A stretch of DNA of 64,000 nt, taken from Paracoccus saliphilus. Lineage in GTDB: Bacteria > Pseudomonadota > Alphaproteobacteria > Rhodobacterales > Rhodobacteraceae. The position numbers and the translations under genes were made by a program. This document shows, one piece after another, positions 50,955-60,575 of this stretch. Position 1 is the first letter of the stretch; each line of letters opens with the position of its first letter. The notes beneath the pieces are model-generated. The model saw only the letters and a program-made list of their open reading frames with translations. It was not told where the DNA came from and ran no database searches. The DNA is taken from the NCBI RefSeq assembly GCF_028553805.1, contig NZ_CP067140.1, positions 434,001 to 498,000 of the forward strand, read 5' to 3'.

Positions 50955-52574
50955 ATGACCCATTCCGCAGCACGAAGCCAGTTCGAAACCCACGAAGTCC
51001 AGAATCAGCCGCCCGCTCGGGGCGATAGCGATCTGTGGCAAGGCGACATCGCTCTGCGCGAAGCTGTCCCCCGCGAGGGTGGGCAGGCAGAACCCCTTGC
51101 AGATTATGGAAAAACCATGGGGCGCGCGGATATGCGCGAGGCCGGTCAGATCGCAAACCGGCACAGTCCCGAGCTGGTGGTTTTCGATCAGGGCGGGCGC
51201 AGGTTGGACGAAGTCCGCTTTCATCCGGCTTGGCATCAGTTGATGCGGACCAGCCTGAGCGCAGGTTATGCCGGAATTGCCTGGGACGGAACTCCGGGCG
51301 GTCATGTCACCCATGCCGCCATGGTCTACCTGGCCAGCCAGATCGAGCCGGGCCATTGCTGCCCCATGACGATGACCTATGCCGCCGTCCCCGCAATGGC
51401 CGAAAATCCCGAGCTGGCGGCCATCTGGCAGCCACGGTTGACGGCGCGTGCCTATGATCCAAGTCCTTGTCCGATAAATGAAAAATCTTCTGCAACGCTC
51501 GGCATGGCGATGACCGAAAAGCAGGGCGGCTCCGATTTGCGCAGCAATACCACGAGGGCCGAACCGGAAGGAGATTCCTATCGCTTGACCGGCCACAAAT
51601 GGTTCTGCTCGGCTCCGATGTCGGATGGTTTCCTGACGCTGGCACAGGCCCCCGGCGGTTTGACCTGCTTCCTCGTGCCGCGCTGGCTGGAGGGTGAGCG
51701 GAACGCCATCCATATCCAGCGCCTGAAGGACAAGCTCGGTAACCGCTCCAACGCGTCATCCGAGATCGAATATCATAACGCCATCGCCTATCGATTGGGC
51801 GATGAGGGTGCGGGCGTTCGGACCATCATCGAGATGGTCCACCACACGCGCCTGGACACCGCCCTGGCCCCGGCCGGGCTGATGCGAGGGGCGATAAGTG
51901 CGGCTAATCATTGGGCAAAGAACCGCAGCGCGTTTCAGAAGCGGCTGATCGACCAGCCGCTGATGCAGGCGGTCATGGCCGATCTCGCGCTGGATTGCGA
52001 AGGGGCTCTGGCGCTCGGTCTGCGGGTGGCGCGGGCCTTTGACGGCACCGCCCCGGAAGACCGCGCCTTTGCCCGGATCGGCGTCGCCCTCGCCAAGTTC
52101 CTGGGCAACAAGCGCTGCCCCATCGTGACTTACGAGGCGATGGAGGTGCTGGGCGGCATGGGCTATATCGAGGAAACCGGTCAGCCGCTTTATTACCGCG
52201 AGGCCCCCTTGAACGGCATATGGGAGGGGTCGGGCAATGTCATCTGCCTCGACATCCTGCGCACGTTGGCCCGCGAACCGCTGGCGGCCGATGCGCTGCG
52301 TGCGGAGCTGGAGGCCGCCACCGGCAGCGATCGCCGCTACGACACTGCGCTCAAGGCACATGCCGAACGTTGGCCCAGCCTGCCGCCGGAAGGCGAGGCA
52401 AGGTGGTTTGCCGAACGCACGGCCTTGCTGCTGACGGCGTCCGTGCTGATCCGCGCCGGTGTGTCTGCCGTGGCCGACGGTTTTGTCACCACCCGCATCG
52501 CGGGCGAACGCGGGCATGTCACGGGATCGCTACCCGGTCCGGTGCCGCGCGAATTGCTTGACCGGATCGGATGA
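50955..52574 (+). CDS. aidB: AidB-type acyl-CoA dehydrogenase family protein
   Basis: Flavoprotein of 539 aa related to isovaleryl-CoA dehydrogenase and belonging to the AidB group, which is induced by alkylating agents in E. coli. Diagnostic segments are ETHEVQNQPPARGDSDLW at the N-terminus, PELVVFDQGGRRLDEVRFHPAWHQLM, GMAMTEKQGGSDLRSNTTRAE, LKDKLGNRSNASSEIEY and MEVLGGMGYIEETGQPLYYREAPLNGIWEGSGN. AAAGGAGG lies immediately upstream of the ATG at 50955. A role in fatty-acid oxidation with the neighbouring alkyl-sulfate genes is possible but less likely than the AidB role. Confidence 0.92.
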   Translation: MTHSAARSQFETHEVQNQPPARGDSDLWQGDIALREAVPREGGQAEPLADYGKTMGRADMREAGQIANRHSPELVVFDQGGRRLDEVRFHPAWHQLMRTSLSAGYAGIAWDGTPGGHVTHAAMVYLASQIEPGHCCPMTMTYAAVPAMAENPELAAIWQPRLTARAYDPSPCPINEKSSATLGMAMTEKQGGSDLRSNTTRAEPEGDSYRLTGHKWFCSAPMSDGFLTLAQAPGGLTCFLVPRWLEGERNAIHIQRLKDKLGNRSNASSEIEYHNAIAYRLGDEGAGVRTIIEMVHHTRLDTALAPAGLMRGAISAANHWAKNRSAFQKRLIDQPLMQAVMADLALDCEGALALGLRVARAFDGTAPEDRAFARIGVALAKFLGNKRCPIVTYEAMEVLGGMGYIEETGQPLYYREAPLNGIWEGSGNVICLDILRTLAREPLAADALRAELEAATGSDRRYDTALKAHAERWPSLPPEGEARWFAERTALLLTASVLIRAGVSAVADGFVTTRIAGERGHVTGSLPGPVPRELLDRIG

Positions 52575-52648
52575 TGATAAACCCGTTGCGGTGAAGGCCA
52601 CTCAAATGGCCGAGTCGTCTCTTAGATCCGGTTCGGGAGTTCGTTGTT

Positions 52649-53656
52649 ATGTCGTCCGCTGCTCCGCTTGCCGATCCCGAGGGGCAGGCATTGATCCGCA
52701 AGCTGGCGGAGAAGGCCGATATCCTGGTCGAGAATTTCAAGAGCGGGGACATGGCCCGTTACGGGCTGGATTACGCCAGCCTGTCGAATGTGAACCCGCG
52801 CCTGATCTATTGCTCGATCACCGGTTTCGGGCAGACCGGTCCGAATGCGCATCGGGCGGGCTATGATTTTCTGATCCAGGGCGAGGCGGGAATCATGAGC
52901 CTGACGGGTGAGGCCGATGGCCGTCCTCTCAAGGTCGGGGTCGGGATCGCCGATGTCATGTGCGGCATGTATGCGCTGACGGGCATTCTCGCGGCGCTGC
53001 AGGCGCGTCACAATAGTGGGCAAGGGCAGCATATCGATGTCTGCCTTTACGATACGCAAGTGGCATGGCTGATCAATCAGGGCGTCGGCTATCTGACTGA
53101 CGGGCAGGTTCCGCCCCGGCGTGGGAACGACCATCCGACGATCGTGCCCTATGGTGCATTCCCCGCCTCGGATGGCGAGTTCATCATCGCCATCGGCAAC
53201 GATGCCCAGTTTCACCGTTTCGTCAGCGATGCCGGGCGCGCTGACCTGGCCGATGATCCGCGTTTTGCCACGAATGGCGACCGGGTCCGCAATCGCGCCG
53301 AACTGATCCCGATCATCGAAGAGATCACCCGCGCGCGCCCGGCCTCTGACTGGCTGGAGCGGCTGGAGGTGCTCTCGGTGCCGGGCGGGCCGATCAACGA
53401 TCTGCGGCAGGTGTTCGGTAGCCCACAGGTGGCAGCGCGGGACATGCGCATCAGCCTGCCGCATCCTCTTGCGGGTGGCGGGAATGTCGATCTGATCGGC
53501 AATCCGCTGAAATTCAGCGATACGCCGGTGCATTATGGCAATGCGCCGCCGCTGTTGGGTCAGCATACTGCCGAGGTGCTGCGGGATCATCTGGGGCTGG
53601 CCCGGCAGGAGCTTGACCGGCTGAAAGCCTCGGGCGTGATCGGAGAAATGGAATGA
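52649..53656 (+). CDS. Family III CoA transferase (CaiB/BaiF), N-terminally truncated
   Basis: The recognisable sequence begins LADPEGQALIRKLAEKADILVENFKSGDMARYGLDY, which normally lies around residues 70-105 of an approximately 400-aa family III CoA transferase. Here it starts at residue 7, so the CoA-binding N-terminal lobe is absent. The downstream part is intact (YCSITGFGQTGPNAHRAGYDFLIQGEAGIMSLTGE, and GVGIADVMCGMYALTGIL with the probable catalytic Asp). No reading frame of the 74-nt gap to aidB restores the missing part. It is probably a non-functional remnant, although the frame is still open. It overlaps the next gene by 4 nt. Confidence 0.82.
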   Translation: MSSAAPLADPEGQALIRKLAEKADILVENFKSGDMARYGLDYASLSNVNPRLIYCSITGFGQTGPNAHRAGYDFLIQGEAGIMSLTGEADGRPLKVGVGIADVMCGMYALTGILAALQARHNSGQGQHIDVCLYDTQVAWLINQGVGYLTDGQVPPRRGNDHPTIVPYGAFPASDGEFIIAIGNDAQFHRFVSDAGRADLADDPRFATNGDRVRNRAELIPIIEEITRARPASDWLERLEVLSVPGGPINDLRQVFGSPQVAARDMRISLPHPLAGGGNVDLIGNPLKFSDTPVHYGNAPPLLGQHTAEVLRDHLGLARQELDRLKASGVIGEME

Positions 53657-55260
53657 CAAATCGGACAGGCGCCGACATCATCGGCCGGATGCTGGCGGAT
53701 GCCGGGGCGACACGGGCTTTCGGCGTGCCGGGCGGCGAAGTGCTGGCGCTGATCGAGGGGCTGGACCGGGCCGGTGTGAACTTTACGCTGGTTCGGCACG
53801 AGAATGCCGGGGGTTTCTTTGCCGAGGGGCATTGGCATGTGACAGGCGATCTGCCGGTGCTGGTCGCGACTCTCGGGCCGGGCGTTGCCAATGCCGTCAA
53901 CGTGGTGGCCAACGCGATGCAGGACCGGGTGCCGTTGATCTTCCTGACCGGCTGCGTCGATGCGGCCGAGGCCGAGCGATATACCCACCAGGTCTTCGAT
54001 CACCAGGCCCTGTTGCGTCCGGTAGTAAAGGCCAGCTTCCGGGCGGTCGGAGGGGCCGTCGGGGCGGTGATGGAAAAGGCGATCACGATTGCCAGATCGG
54101 GCCAGCCGGGGCCGGTGCATATCGACATTCCGATCTCGGTGGCCGAGGGAGAGAGCGAAGAGCCGCCGTCGCGGGCCTTGTCCTTCACGCCGCCCTCGGT
54201 GCCTCATCACCCGGATCTGGAGCGTATCCGCAAGGCGCTGGCGGGTTCGGTCAGGCCGCTGATGATCGCCGGGGTGGATGCCGTCAACGATGGCGCGGGT
54301 CTGGCTGTCGCCGGTTTTTGCCGTCGGCATCGGATACCGCTGATCACCAGCTACAAGGGCAAGGGGCTGATGGACGAGGCCGATCCGCTATGCCTTGGCG
54401 GGGCAGGGCTGTCTCCGCGCGCAGACAAGATCCTGATGCCGCTGATCGCCGAGGCGGATATGATCCTTTTGGCGGGCTACGATCCCATCGAGATGCGGGC
54501 CGGTTGGCGCGATCCATGGGGCGATGACACCCGCGTGATCGAGATCGCCCCCGTTCCGCGCACACATGGGATGCACCGCGCCGATGAGATGCTGATCGGC
54601 GATGTTGGCATGACATTGGAGGCTTTGCATCACGATGCCCCCTCCCGCTGGCCATCGGAGCAGCCTGCCAGAGCGCGCGAGGCTTTGACGCAAGCCTTTG
54701 CCGAGCCGGAGGGCTGGGGACCGCATCAGGTGTTCCGGACCTTGCGTGAGTCGATGCCGCCAGAAACGGTTGTCACGGCGGATTCAGGCGCGCATCGCAT
54801 CCTTGCCAGCCAGATCTGGACCTGCCCAGAGCCGCGACTGATGCTGCAATCCAGCGCTTTATGCACCATGGCCTGCGCTTTGCCCCTGGCGGCAGGCGCC
54901 AGCCTGGGACGCCCTGGGGCGCCTTCCTTGGCCATTCTGGGCGATGGCGGGCTCGAGATGGGGGCTGGCGATCTGGCCACGCTGCGCGATCTCGGCTTGC
55001 CGGTGATCCTGGCGGTGTTGGTCGACGGCTCGCTGTCGCTGATCGAGATGAAGCAAAGGGCGGGGCAACGTCCCAACCTGGGAGTCGATTTCAAGGGCAA
55101 GACCGACTACCCCGCCTTGGCGCAGGCATTTGGCGGGCATGGGGTCTGGATCGACGATGCCGCGAGCCTTGCGATCGAGGCAGGCAAGGCGCTTGAACGC
55201 GACTGCTTTACGCTGTTGGCAATCCGGATCGGATCGTGCGCCTATGACGGAGCGTTCTGA
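53653..55260 (+). CDS. Thiamine diphosphate-dependent enzyme, acetolactate synthase-like
   Basis: ThDP enzyme of 535 aa. The N-terminal domain has TGADIIGRMLADAGATRAFGVPGGE and LVRHENAGGFFAEGHWHVTGDLPV (catalytic Glu in RHEN). The central domain follows, and the C-terminal ThDP site is LAILGDGGLEMGAGDLATLRDLGLPVILAVLVDGSLSLIEMKQ. The usual NN at the end of the ThDP motif is replaced by DG. The reaction is not known. It starts in an ATGA overlap with the truncated CoA transferase. Confidence 0.85.
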   Translation: MTNRTGADIIGRMLADAGATRAFGVPGGEVLALIEGLDRAGVNFTLVRHENAGGFFAEGHWHVTGDLPVLVATLGPGVANAVNVVANAMQDRVPLIFLTGCVDAAEAERYTHQVFDHQALLRPVVKASFRAVGGAVGAVMEKAITIARSGQPGPVHIDIPISVAEGESEEPPSRALSFTPPSVPHHPDLERIRKALAGSVRPLMIAGVDAVNDGAGLAVAGFCRRHRIPLITSYKGKGLMDEADPLCLGGAGLSPRADKILMPLIAEADMILLAGYDPIEMRAGWRDPWGDDTRVIEIAPVPRTHGMHRADEMLIGDVGMTLEALHHDAPSRWPSEQPARAREALTQAFAEPEGWGPHQVFRTLRESMPPETVVTADSGAHRILASQIWTCPEPRLMLQSSALCTMACALPLAAGASLGRPGAPSLAILGDGGLEMGAGDLATLRDLGLPVILAVLVDGSLSLIEMKQRAGQRPNLGVDFKGKTDYPALAQAFGGHGVWIDDAASLAIEAGKALERDCFTLLAIRIGSCAYDGAF

Positions 55261-55510
55261 CGCTCCGATATTGGTTCCGCATTCCATCCTGTCATGAAGC
55301 TGGCGGGATTCAGCTTGCAGTGGAAAGCCGTAGAAACCATTGACCCCGTGGGGCGTTTATCTCTCCGCGACTCCGGGAGGCTTCTGCAAGCGATAAATAA
55401 AATGCTGATTTTCTGTAACGAAAGATGCTCTCTGTCGAATTGTTCAACAAGTAATCCGGGTCCGTTCTGCGATGCCAGACATGTCCGGACCGGCAATCAG
55501 GAGAGTAACG

Positions 55511-56896
55511 ATGACATATGCGGCGGACCTGTCAGGCATTGGCGTGTCGTTGGACAGGCAGCATATCCCCACATGGAACCGTGTCGTGACCGGGATCTTG
55601 TCGCACGCGGAATCAACGGCGGCGGATCTGAACGAGGTGATCGTGAAAGCCCCGGATTTCGCGCTGGCGCAAGCGGTTCGCGGATTGGCCTGCCTGCTGC
55701 TGGGCCGGACCGAAATGGTCGCCGTCGCGCAAGAGGCTTATCGCGAGGCGCTCGCTGCGGCGAAACGCCTGCCCCCCAACCCCGCCGAGACGGGGTTTAT
55801 CGACGCCCTCGGGTTCTGGCTGCAGGGCCGTCCGAGCGCCGCGGCGGATCGCTTGCAGCAGGTGCTGGACCAGAACCCGCGCGATGCGCTGGCCATGAAG
55901 ATGGTGCAGGCCATCCAGTTCGTGATGGGCCGGCCCGATGTCATGCGCCGCTCTGCCGAGGGGGTGCTGCCGCATTGGGAGGGGCATGCAGCGAAGGGCT
56001 ATCTTCTGGGCTGCCATGCATTCACGCTTGAGGAAACCGGCGAATATGCGCGGGCCGAGCGTGCCGGGATGCGGGCCGTCGAACTGGCGCCGAGCGATGC
56101 CTGGGGGCTGCATGCGGTGGCCCATGTCTATGATTCGACCGGGCGTGCGCAGGAGGGGTTGGATTGGTTGCATGGGCGCGAGGCGTCCTGGGCGCATTGC
56201 AATAATTTCCGCTTTCACGTCTGGTGGCACCAGGCGCTGATGTATCTTGATCTTGGCAATTTCGACGCTGCGCTTGACCTGTATGACACCGAGATCCGGC
56301 GCGAAAAGACCGATGATTATCGCGATATCGCCAATGCGACCTCGCTACTGGCCCGGCTGGAGCTGGAGGGAGTCCCGGTCGGCGACCGATGGGAAGAGGT
56401 TGCCGATCTTTCGGACAAGCGGGCAGGGGATGGCTGCTTGGCCTTCGCGGATCTGCATTATCTGCTGGCCCTGATTGGCGGCAAGCGTGAACAGGCGGCC
56501 GCCCGGCTGATCGGCAATATGGCCAAGGCGCGTTCTTCTGACGGCGAGGCGAAGGCGATCATCGGGAGAAACGGCCATAATACCGCGCTTAGCCTGCAGG
56601 CTTATGCCGCGGGGAATTACGGTGTCTCCTGGCTGCATATGCGCAAGGCGCTGTCGGATTTGCAGGCAGTCGGAGGGAGTCATGCGCAGCGCGACGTGTT
56701 CACCCGCATCGCCGTCGAGGCGGGATTGCGCGGCGGCTATCTGGACGAGACCGAGAATTTGCTGAATGAACGGGTCAAGGCGCGTGGCGGGCATCAGGAC
56801 GGGTATACGAGGCGCAGATTGGACTTTCTCGCCTCTGTCAGGGCATCTACGTGCGAAACGCAAAGCCGTTCGTCCGGGATAGAGGAGTCCATATGA
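55511..56896 (+). CDS. Tetratricopeptide repeat protein, TTC38-like
   Basis: Helical-repeat protein of 461 aa without a signal peptide. Several TPR-like helix pairs are visible (for example AADRLQQVLDQNPRDALAMKMVQAIQFVMGRPD, GEYARAERAGMRAVELAPSDAWGLHAVAHVYDSTGRAQEGLDWL). The segment FRFHVWWHQALMYLDLGNFDAALDLYD matches the conserved core of TTC38-type proteins. Their function is not defined. The start at 55511 follows AGGAGAG; an in-frame start 13 codons upstream lacks one. It overlaps opgC by 4 nt. Confidence 0.83.
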   Translation: MTYAADLSGIGVSLDRQHIPTWNRVVTGILSHAESTAADLNEVIVKAPDFALAQAVRGLACLLLGRTEMVAVAQEAYREALAAAKRLPPNPAETGFIDALGFWLQGRPSAAADRLQQVLDQNPRDALAMKMVQAIQFVMGRPDVMRRSAEGVLPHWEGHAAKGYLLGCHAFTLEETGEYARAERAGMRAVELAPSDAWGLHAVAHVYDSTGRAQEGLDWLHGREASWAHCNNFRFHVWWHQALMYLDLGNFDAALDLYDTEIRREKTDDYRDIANATSLLARLELEGVPVGDRWEEVADLSDKRAGDGCLAFADLHYLLALIGGKREQAAARLIGNMAKARSSDGEAKAIIGRNGHNTALSLQAYAAGNYGVSWLHMRKALSDLQAVGGSHAQRDVFTRIAVEAGLRGGYLDETENLLNERVKARGGHQDGYTRRRLDFLASVRASTCETQSRSSGIEESI

Positions 56897-58110
56897 GCGC
56901 TGTATTATCCACCTCCAGCCCTCCGGGAAAACCGGCGCGAGACCCTCGGCTGGATTTTTTCAGGGGGCTGGGAATGTATATCATCCTGATCGCCCATATC
57001 AGCGGGAATCCTTGGACCTTGTGGATACCTGCCCGTTTCGGTTTTTCCGACGCGACCGAGATCTTCGTGTTCTGCTCGGGGATGGCCTCGGCGATCGCCT
57101 TTGGCAGTATCTTCCGCAAGGCGGGCTGGTTCATGGGAACGCTGCGCATCGTGCATCGGGTGTGGCAGGTCTATTGGGCTCATATCGGTGTCTTCGTGAC
57201 CGGTCTTCTGGCCATGGTCGTCCTGAACATGACCGGCTGGTTCGAGAAGGATTACGTGGGCTCGCTCAACCTCTACCCATTCCTGAACAATCCGGGGCCG
57301 AACACGGTCGGGCTGATGACGCTGACCTATGTGCCGAATTACTTCGACATCCTGCCGATGTATCTGGTGATCCTCGCCCTGTTGCCGCTGGTCATGGCGT
57401 TGGCCCGTATCCACCCCAATTTCGCAATGGGGTTCTGTGTCGCGCTTTGGCTGGTGACGAGTGTGACCGGTTTCGGATTCCCCGCCGAATACTGGTTCAA
57501 CAATTCCAGCACGCGGCAATGGTTCTTCAATCCTCTCACATGGCAGCTGGTCTTCTTCACGGGCTTTGCCTTCATGGCGGGCTGGTTGCCCGCGCCGCCG
57601 GTGAACCGCCTGCTGATCGTCATGGCCCTGATTGTCGTTCTCGCGACCATCCCGGTTGCCTGGTTCAGGATCTACAGGGAATTCGACTTCATCCGCGAGT
57701 GGCGTGGGGAGTGGAAATTCCTCTTCACCAAGACGGATTTCGGCATCCTCCGCTATATCCATTTCCTCAGCCTCGCCTATCTTGCCTGGATTGCGGCGGG
57801 GCCTGGCGGTTCCCGGCTGTTCGGCGGGCGGTGGTGGACCGCTATCGTCGCCATCATCCGCAAGGTCGGGCAACAGTCACTGGCGGTGTTCATGACATCG
57901 ATGATCCTCGCGCGCCTTTTGGGAGTGCTTTTCGACATCTTCGGACGCAGCCCTCTCAACGCGGCGATCGTCAATCTCCTTGGTGCGGCGGTCATTACCG
58001 GCGTGGCTTATTTCGTGGCCTATCTCAAGCGGCAGCCTTGGCGTCAGGCGGCAAATCCGGCGGCGCCGTCCCGGCAACCCGCCGCGACACCCGGCATGTC
58101 GGGCATATGA
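56893..58110 (+). CDS. opgC: OpgC-type membrane acyl/succinyltransferase
   Basis: Polytopic inner-membrane protein of 405 aa with about ten helices. The N-terminal RDPRLDFFRGLGMYIILIAHISG and the segment FSDATEIFVFCSGMASAIAFG are typical of OpgC proteins, which transfer succinyl groups to osmoregulated periplasmic glucans. It sits directly before opgG, and its ATG overlaps the TTC38-like gene (ATGA) with GAGGAG upstream. The C-terminal tail is rich in Pro and Ala and probably disordered. Confidence 0.87.
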   Translation: MSAVLSTSSPPGKPARDPRLDFFRGLGMYIILIAHISGNPWTLWIPARFGFSDATEIFVFCSGMASAIAFGSIFRKAGWFMGTLRIVHRVWQVYWAHIGVFVTGLLAMVVLNMTGWFEKDYVGSLNLYPFLNNPGPNTVGLMTLTYVPNYFDILPMYLVILALLPLVMALARIHPNFAMGFCVALWLVTSVTGFGFPAEYWFNNSSTRQWFFNPLTWQLVFFTGFAFMAGWLPAPPVNRLLIVMALIVVLATIPVAWFRIYREFDFIREWRGEWKFLFTKTDFGILRYIHFLSLAYLAWIAAGPGGSRLFGGRWWTAIVAIIRKVGQQSLAVFMTSMILARLLGVLFDIFGRSPLNAAIVNLLGAAVITGVAYFVAYLKRQPWRQAANPAAPSRQPAATPGMSGI

Positions 58111-58126
58111 AAAGCAAAGGATCGTG

Positions 58127-59656
58127 ATGCACAGACGACAAGTGATTTCCTCGGCGGCGCTTGCCTCTTTAGGTTGGGCGTTGGGTTCGCCAGCATGGGC
58201 AGAGACGCATGACCCGGTGAAACTCGGCGAGCCGGAACCGTTCAGCGCCGACATGTTGCGCGACAAGGCGGAAGAGCTGGCATCCAGCCTTTATGCTCCG
58301 CCGCAGCAGGTGCCGTTGTCCTGGCGCGAGTTGAATTACGATGAATTTCGCAACATCTGGTTCGACGAACGGCATGCCCTGTGGCGTGACACGGGCCGGC
58401 CGGCGGTGGTCGACTTCTTCCCTGCAGGCTATCTGTTCGACCGGCCCGTGAAAATCAATGCGGTTGCCGATGGGCAGGCCCGCCCGGTTCTGTTCGATCT
58501 GGATACATTCGACAGAACCGACCAGTTTCCCGACCTGCCCACCGATGGAATGGGCTTTTCCGGTTTCCGTCTGCGCGGCGAGCTGGAAAAACCCGGCGTG
58601 TTCCAGGAATATGCCGTTTTCCAGGGGGCCAGCTATTTCCGTGCACTCGGACGAGGGCAGGTTTACGGTTTGTCGGCGCGCGGGCTCGCCCTCGGCACCG
58701 GCAGTTCCGAGGGCGAGGAGTTCCCCTCCTTCCGCGAATTCTGGATCGAGACGCCCGAGCCGAACGCGCCGGACATCACGATCCATGCGCTTTTGGACAG
58801 TCCCAGTGTCGCCGGGGCCTACAGTTTCAAGATCAAAAAGGGCGCACAGACGCGGATGGAGGTGAAATGCACCCTGTTTCCCCGCGTCGACTTGGCTGCG
58901 GCGGGGATTGCGCCGGGTACGTCGATGTTCCTCTTCGACCAGACCAACCGCTCACGATTCGATGATTTCCGGGATGCCGTGCATGACAGCGACGGTTTGC
59001 TGATGGTGAACGGCGCGGGAGAGCAGATCTGGCGGCCTCTCTCCAATCCTCACCAGCTTGGCATCAGCTATTTCATGGATAGCGGCACCCGAGGCTTCGG
59101 ATTGATGCAGCGCGCACGTGAGGAGGGCGATTTCGGCGATCTCCAGGCGCATTACGAACGCCGTCCCTCGCTTTGGGTCGAGCCGATGGGTTCTTGGGGG
59201 CCGGGTTTTGTCGGGCTGGTGGAGATCCCGGCGGACAAGGAGATCTACGATAATATCGTGGCTTTCTGGCGGCCATCCGAACCGCTGCGCGCAGGACGTG
59301 GACATCACTTTGCCTATAAGCTGCATTGGTGCGATTCCGCCCCGGTGGATGGCGCTGTCGCAGAGGTTCTGAATAGCAGGTCGGGCCGCCGGGTGTTCGA
59401 GGAGGGGCGGATCTTCACCATCGATTTTGCCAAGCATGCGGCGCTTGGCCTTGATCCCGCAAAACTCGAGGCGCGGGTGCATTCGCGTATCGGGAATATC
59501 AGCAACCCGACCGTTCAGTATAATCCGGGAACCGGCGGAATGCGCCTCGCCTTCACGCTGAACGCTGCGAAAGGTGCCCGGCCCGAAATACGTGCGGAAC
59601 TGCACCGCGACGGTGTCCGGGTCAGTGAGGTGTGGCTGTATCGCTGGAGCGATTGA
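58127..59656 (+). CDS. opgG: Periplasmic glucan biosynthesis protein (OpgG/MdoG)
   Basis: Exported protein of 509 aa with a signal peptide (MHRRQVISSAALASLGWALGSPAWA). It has the MdoG/OpgG pattern: LSWRELNYDEFRNIWFD, YAVFQGASYFRALGRGQVYGLSARGLALGTGSSEGEEFPSFREFWIE (family signature), TNRSRFDDFRDAVHDSDGL and WVEPMGSWGPGFVGLVEIPADKEIYDNIVAFW. It works in the periplasm on the glucan backbone. The start at 58127 is preceded by AAAGG. The glucosyltransferase OpgH is not in the window. Confidence 0.93.
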   Translation: MHRRQVISSAALASLGWALGSPAWAETHDPVKLGEPEPFSADMLRDKAEELASSLYAPPQQVPLSWRELNYDEFRNIWFDERHALWRDTGRPAVVDFFPAGYLFDRPVKINAVADGQARPVLFDLDTFDRTDQFPDLPTDGMGFSGFRLRGELEKPGVFQEYAVFQGASYFRALGRGQVYGLSARGLALGTGSSEGEEFPSFREFWIETPEPNAPDITIHALLDSPSVAGAYSFKIKKGAQTRMEVKCTLFPRVDLAAAGIAPGTSMFLFDQTNRSRFDDFRDAVHDSDGLLMVNGAGEQIWRPLSNPHQLGISYFMDSGTRGFGLMQRAREEGDFGDLQAHYERRPSLWVEPMGSWGPGFVGLVEIPADKEIYDNIVAFWRPSEPLRAGRGHHFAYKLHWCDSAPVDGAVAEVLNSRSGRRVFEEGRIFTIDFAKHAALGLDPAKLEARVHSRIGNISNPTVQYNPGTGGMRLAFTLNAAKGARPEIRAELHRDGVRVSEVWLYRWSD

Positions 59657-59677
59657 CATGATGTCCGGGGATGTCCG

Positions 59678-60532
59678 ATGAAGCCGAGCCTTGCCTGCCT
59701 TCTCGCGACGGTTCTGTCCGCGGCTCTGCCGGGGGTTTCGCTAGCGGATTGTGCGGGGGTTGCCGGAGCCTGCAGGCTTGATGCCCTCCCGAATGGCGGA
59801 AGCTATCACCTGGCCTTGCCGGAAGGGGAGGCGCCACGGGGCGGCTGGCCCGCGATCATGTTCCTGCATGGTTGGGGCAGCGAGGGCGCTGCCGTGATGC
59901 ATAACCAAGGCAGGATCGAGGCTGCGACAGCGCGCGGCTATGCGGTGATCGCACCCGATGGGACCCCACGAGAGGGGCGTGACGGGCGCGGCTGGCTTTT
60001 CCATCCCGGTAATCGTGACGGCCGGGACGAAGGGGCGTTTCTACGTGAAGTTGCCGATGAGGTCGCGGAAAGTTTCGGATTGAACCGGGACAGGATGGTG
60101 CTTTCCGGTTTTTCGATCGGCGGTTCGATGACCAGCTATGTCGCTTGCGAGGCGCCGGAAAGTTTCGATGCCTATGCGCCAGTCGCTGGCAGTTTCTGGC
60201 GTCCGCATCCAAAGGAATGCACCGGTCCGGTCAGGTTGCACCATACCCATGGCTGGTCGGACGGGACGGTGCCGCTGGAAGGACGCTCGGTCGGGGATGG
60301 TACGCTTACCCAAGGCGATGTCTTCGCCGCGATGGGAATCTGGCGAAGGGCGAACCGTTGTTCGCAGGCAAATCCCGACGATGTCGCGCATCAGGGTGAT
60401 TTCCTGATCCGTAGCTGGAGCAGTTGTGCCGCCGGGACATCCCTTGTCTTTGCGCTACATCCGGGTGGGCATACCGTTCCTTCCGGCTGGACCGACATGG
60501 TTCTGGATTGGTACGAGGCGGGCAACCGGTGA
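59678..60532 (+). CDS. Secreted alpha/beta-hydrolase esterase (LpqC/PHB depolymerase-like)
   Basis: Hydrolase of 284 aa with a signal peptide (LACLLATVLSAALPGVSLA). The oxyanion region FLHGWGSEG (about 63-71), nucleophile elbow GFSIGGSM, and a C-terminal HPGGHTVPSGW with the probable catalytic His are visible. Cysteines at the N-terminus suggest disulfides. It is the last gene of the opgC-opgG group, 21 nt after opgG, so it could edit glucan substituents, but no evidence shows this. Confidence 0.84.
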   Translation: MKPSLACLLATVLSAALPGVSLADCAGVAGACRLDALPNGGSYHLALPEGEAPRGGWPAIMFLHGWGSEGAAVMHNQGRIEAATARGYAVIAPDGTPREGRDGRGWLFHPGNRDGRDEGAFLREVADEVAESFGLNRDRMVLSGFSIGGSMTSYVACEAPESFDAYAPVAGSFWRPHPKECTGPVRLHHTHGWSDGTVPLEGRSVGDGTLTQGDVFAAMGIWRRANRCSQANPDDVAHQGDFLIRSWSSCAAGTSLVFALHPGGHTVPSGWTDMVLDWYEAGNR

Positions 60533-60575
60533 TCGGTCCGGCGCAAGGATGGACCCGGACAGATGGATGTCGCTG

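Noticed and set aside
52649..55260. CoA transferase plus ThDP enzyme as an oxalate (frc/oxc) pair
   Set aside because: The ThDP enzyme lacks the sequence features of oxalyl-CoA decarboxylase, and the CoA transferase is truncated.
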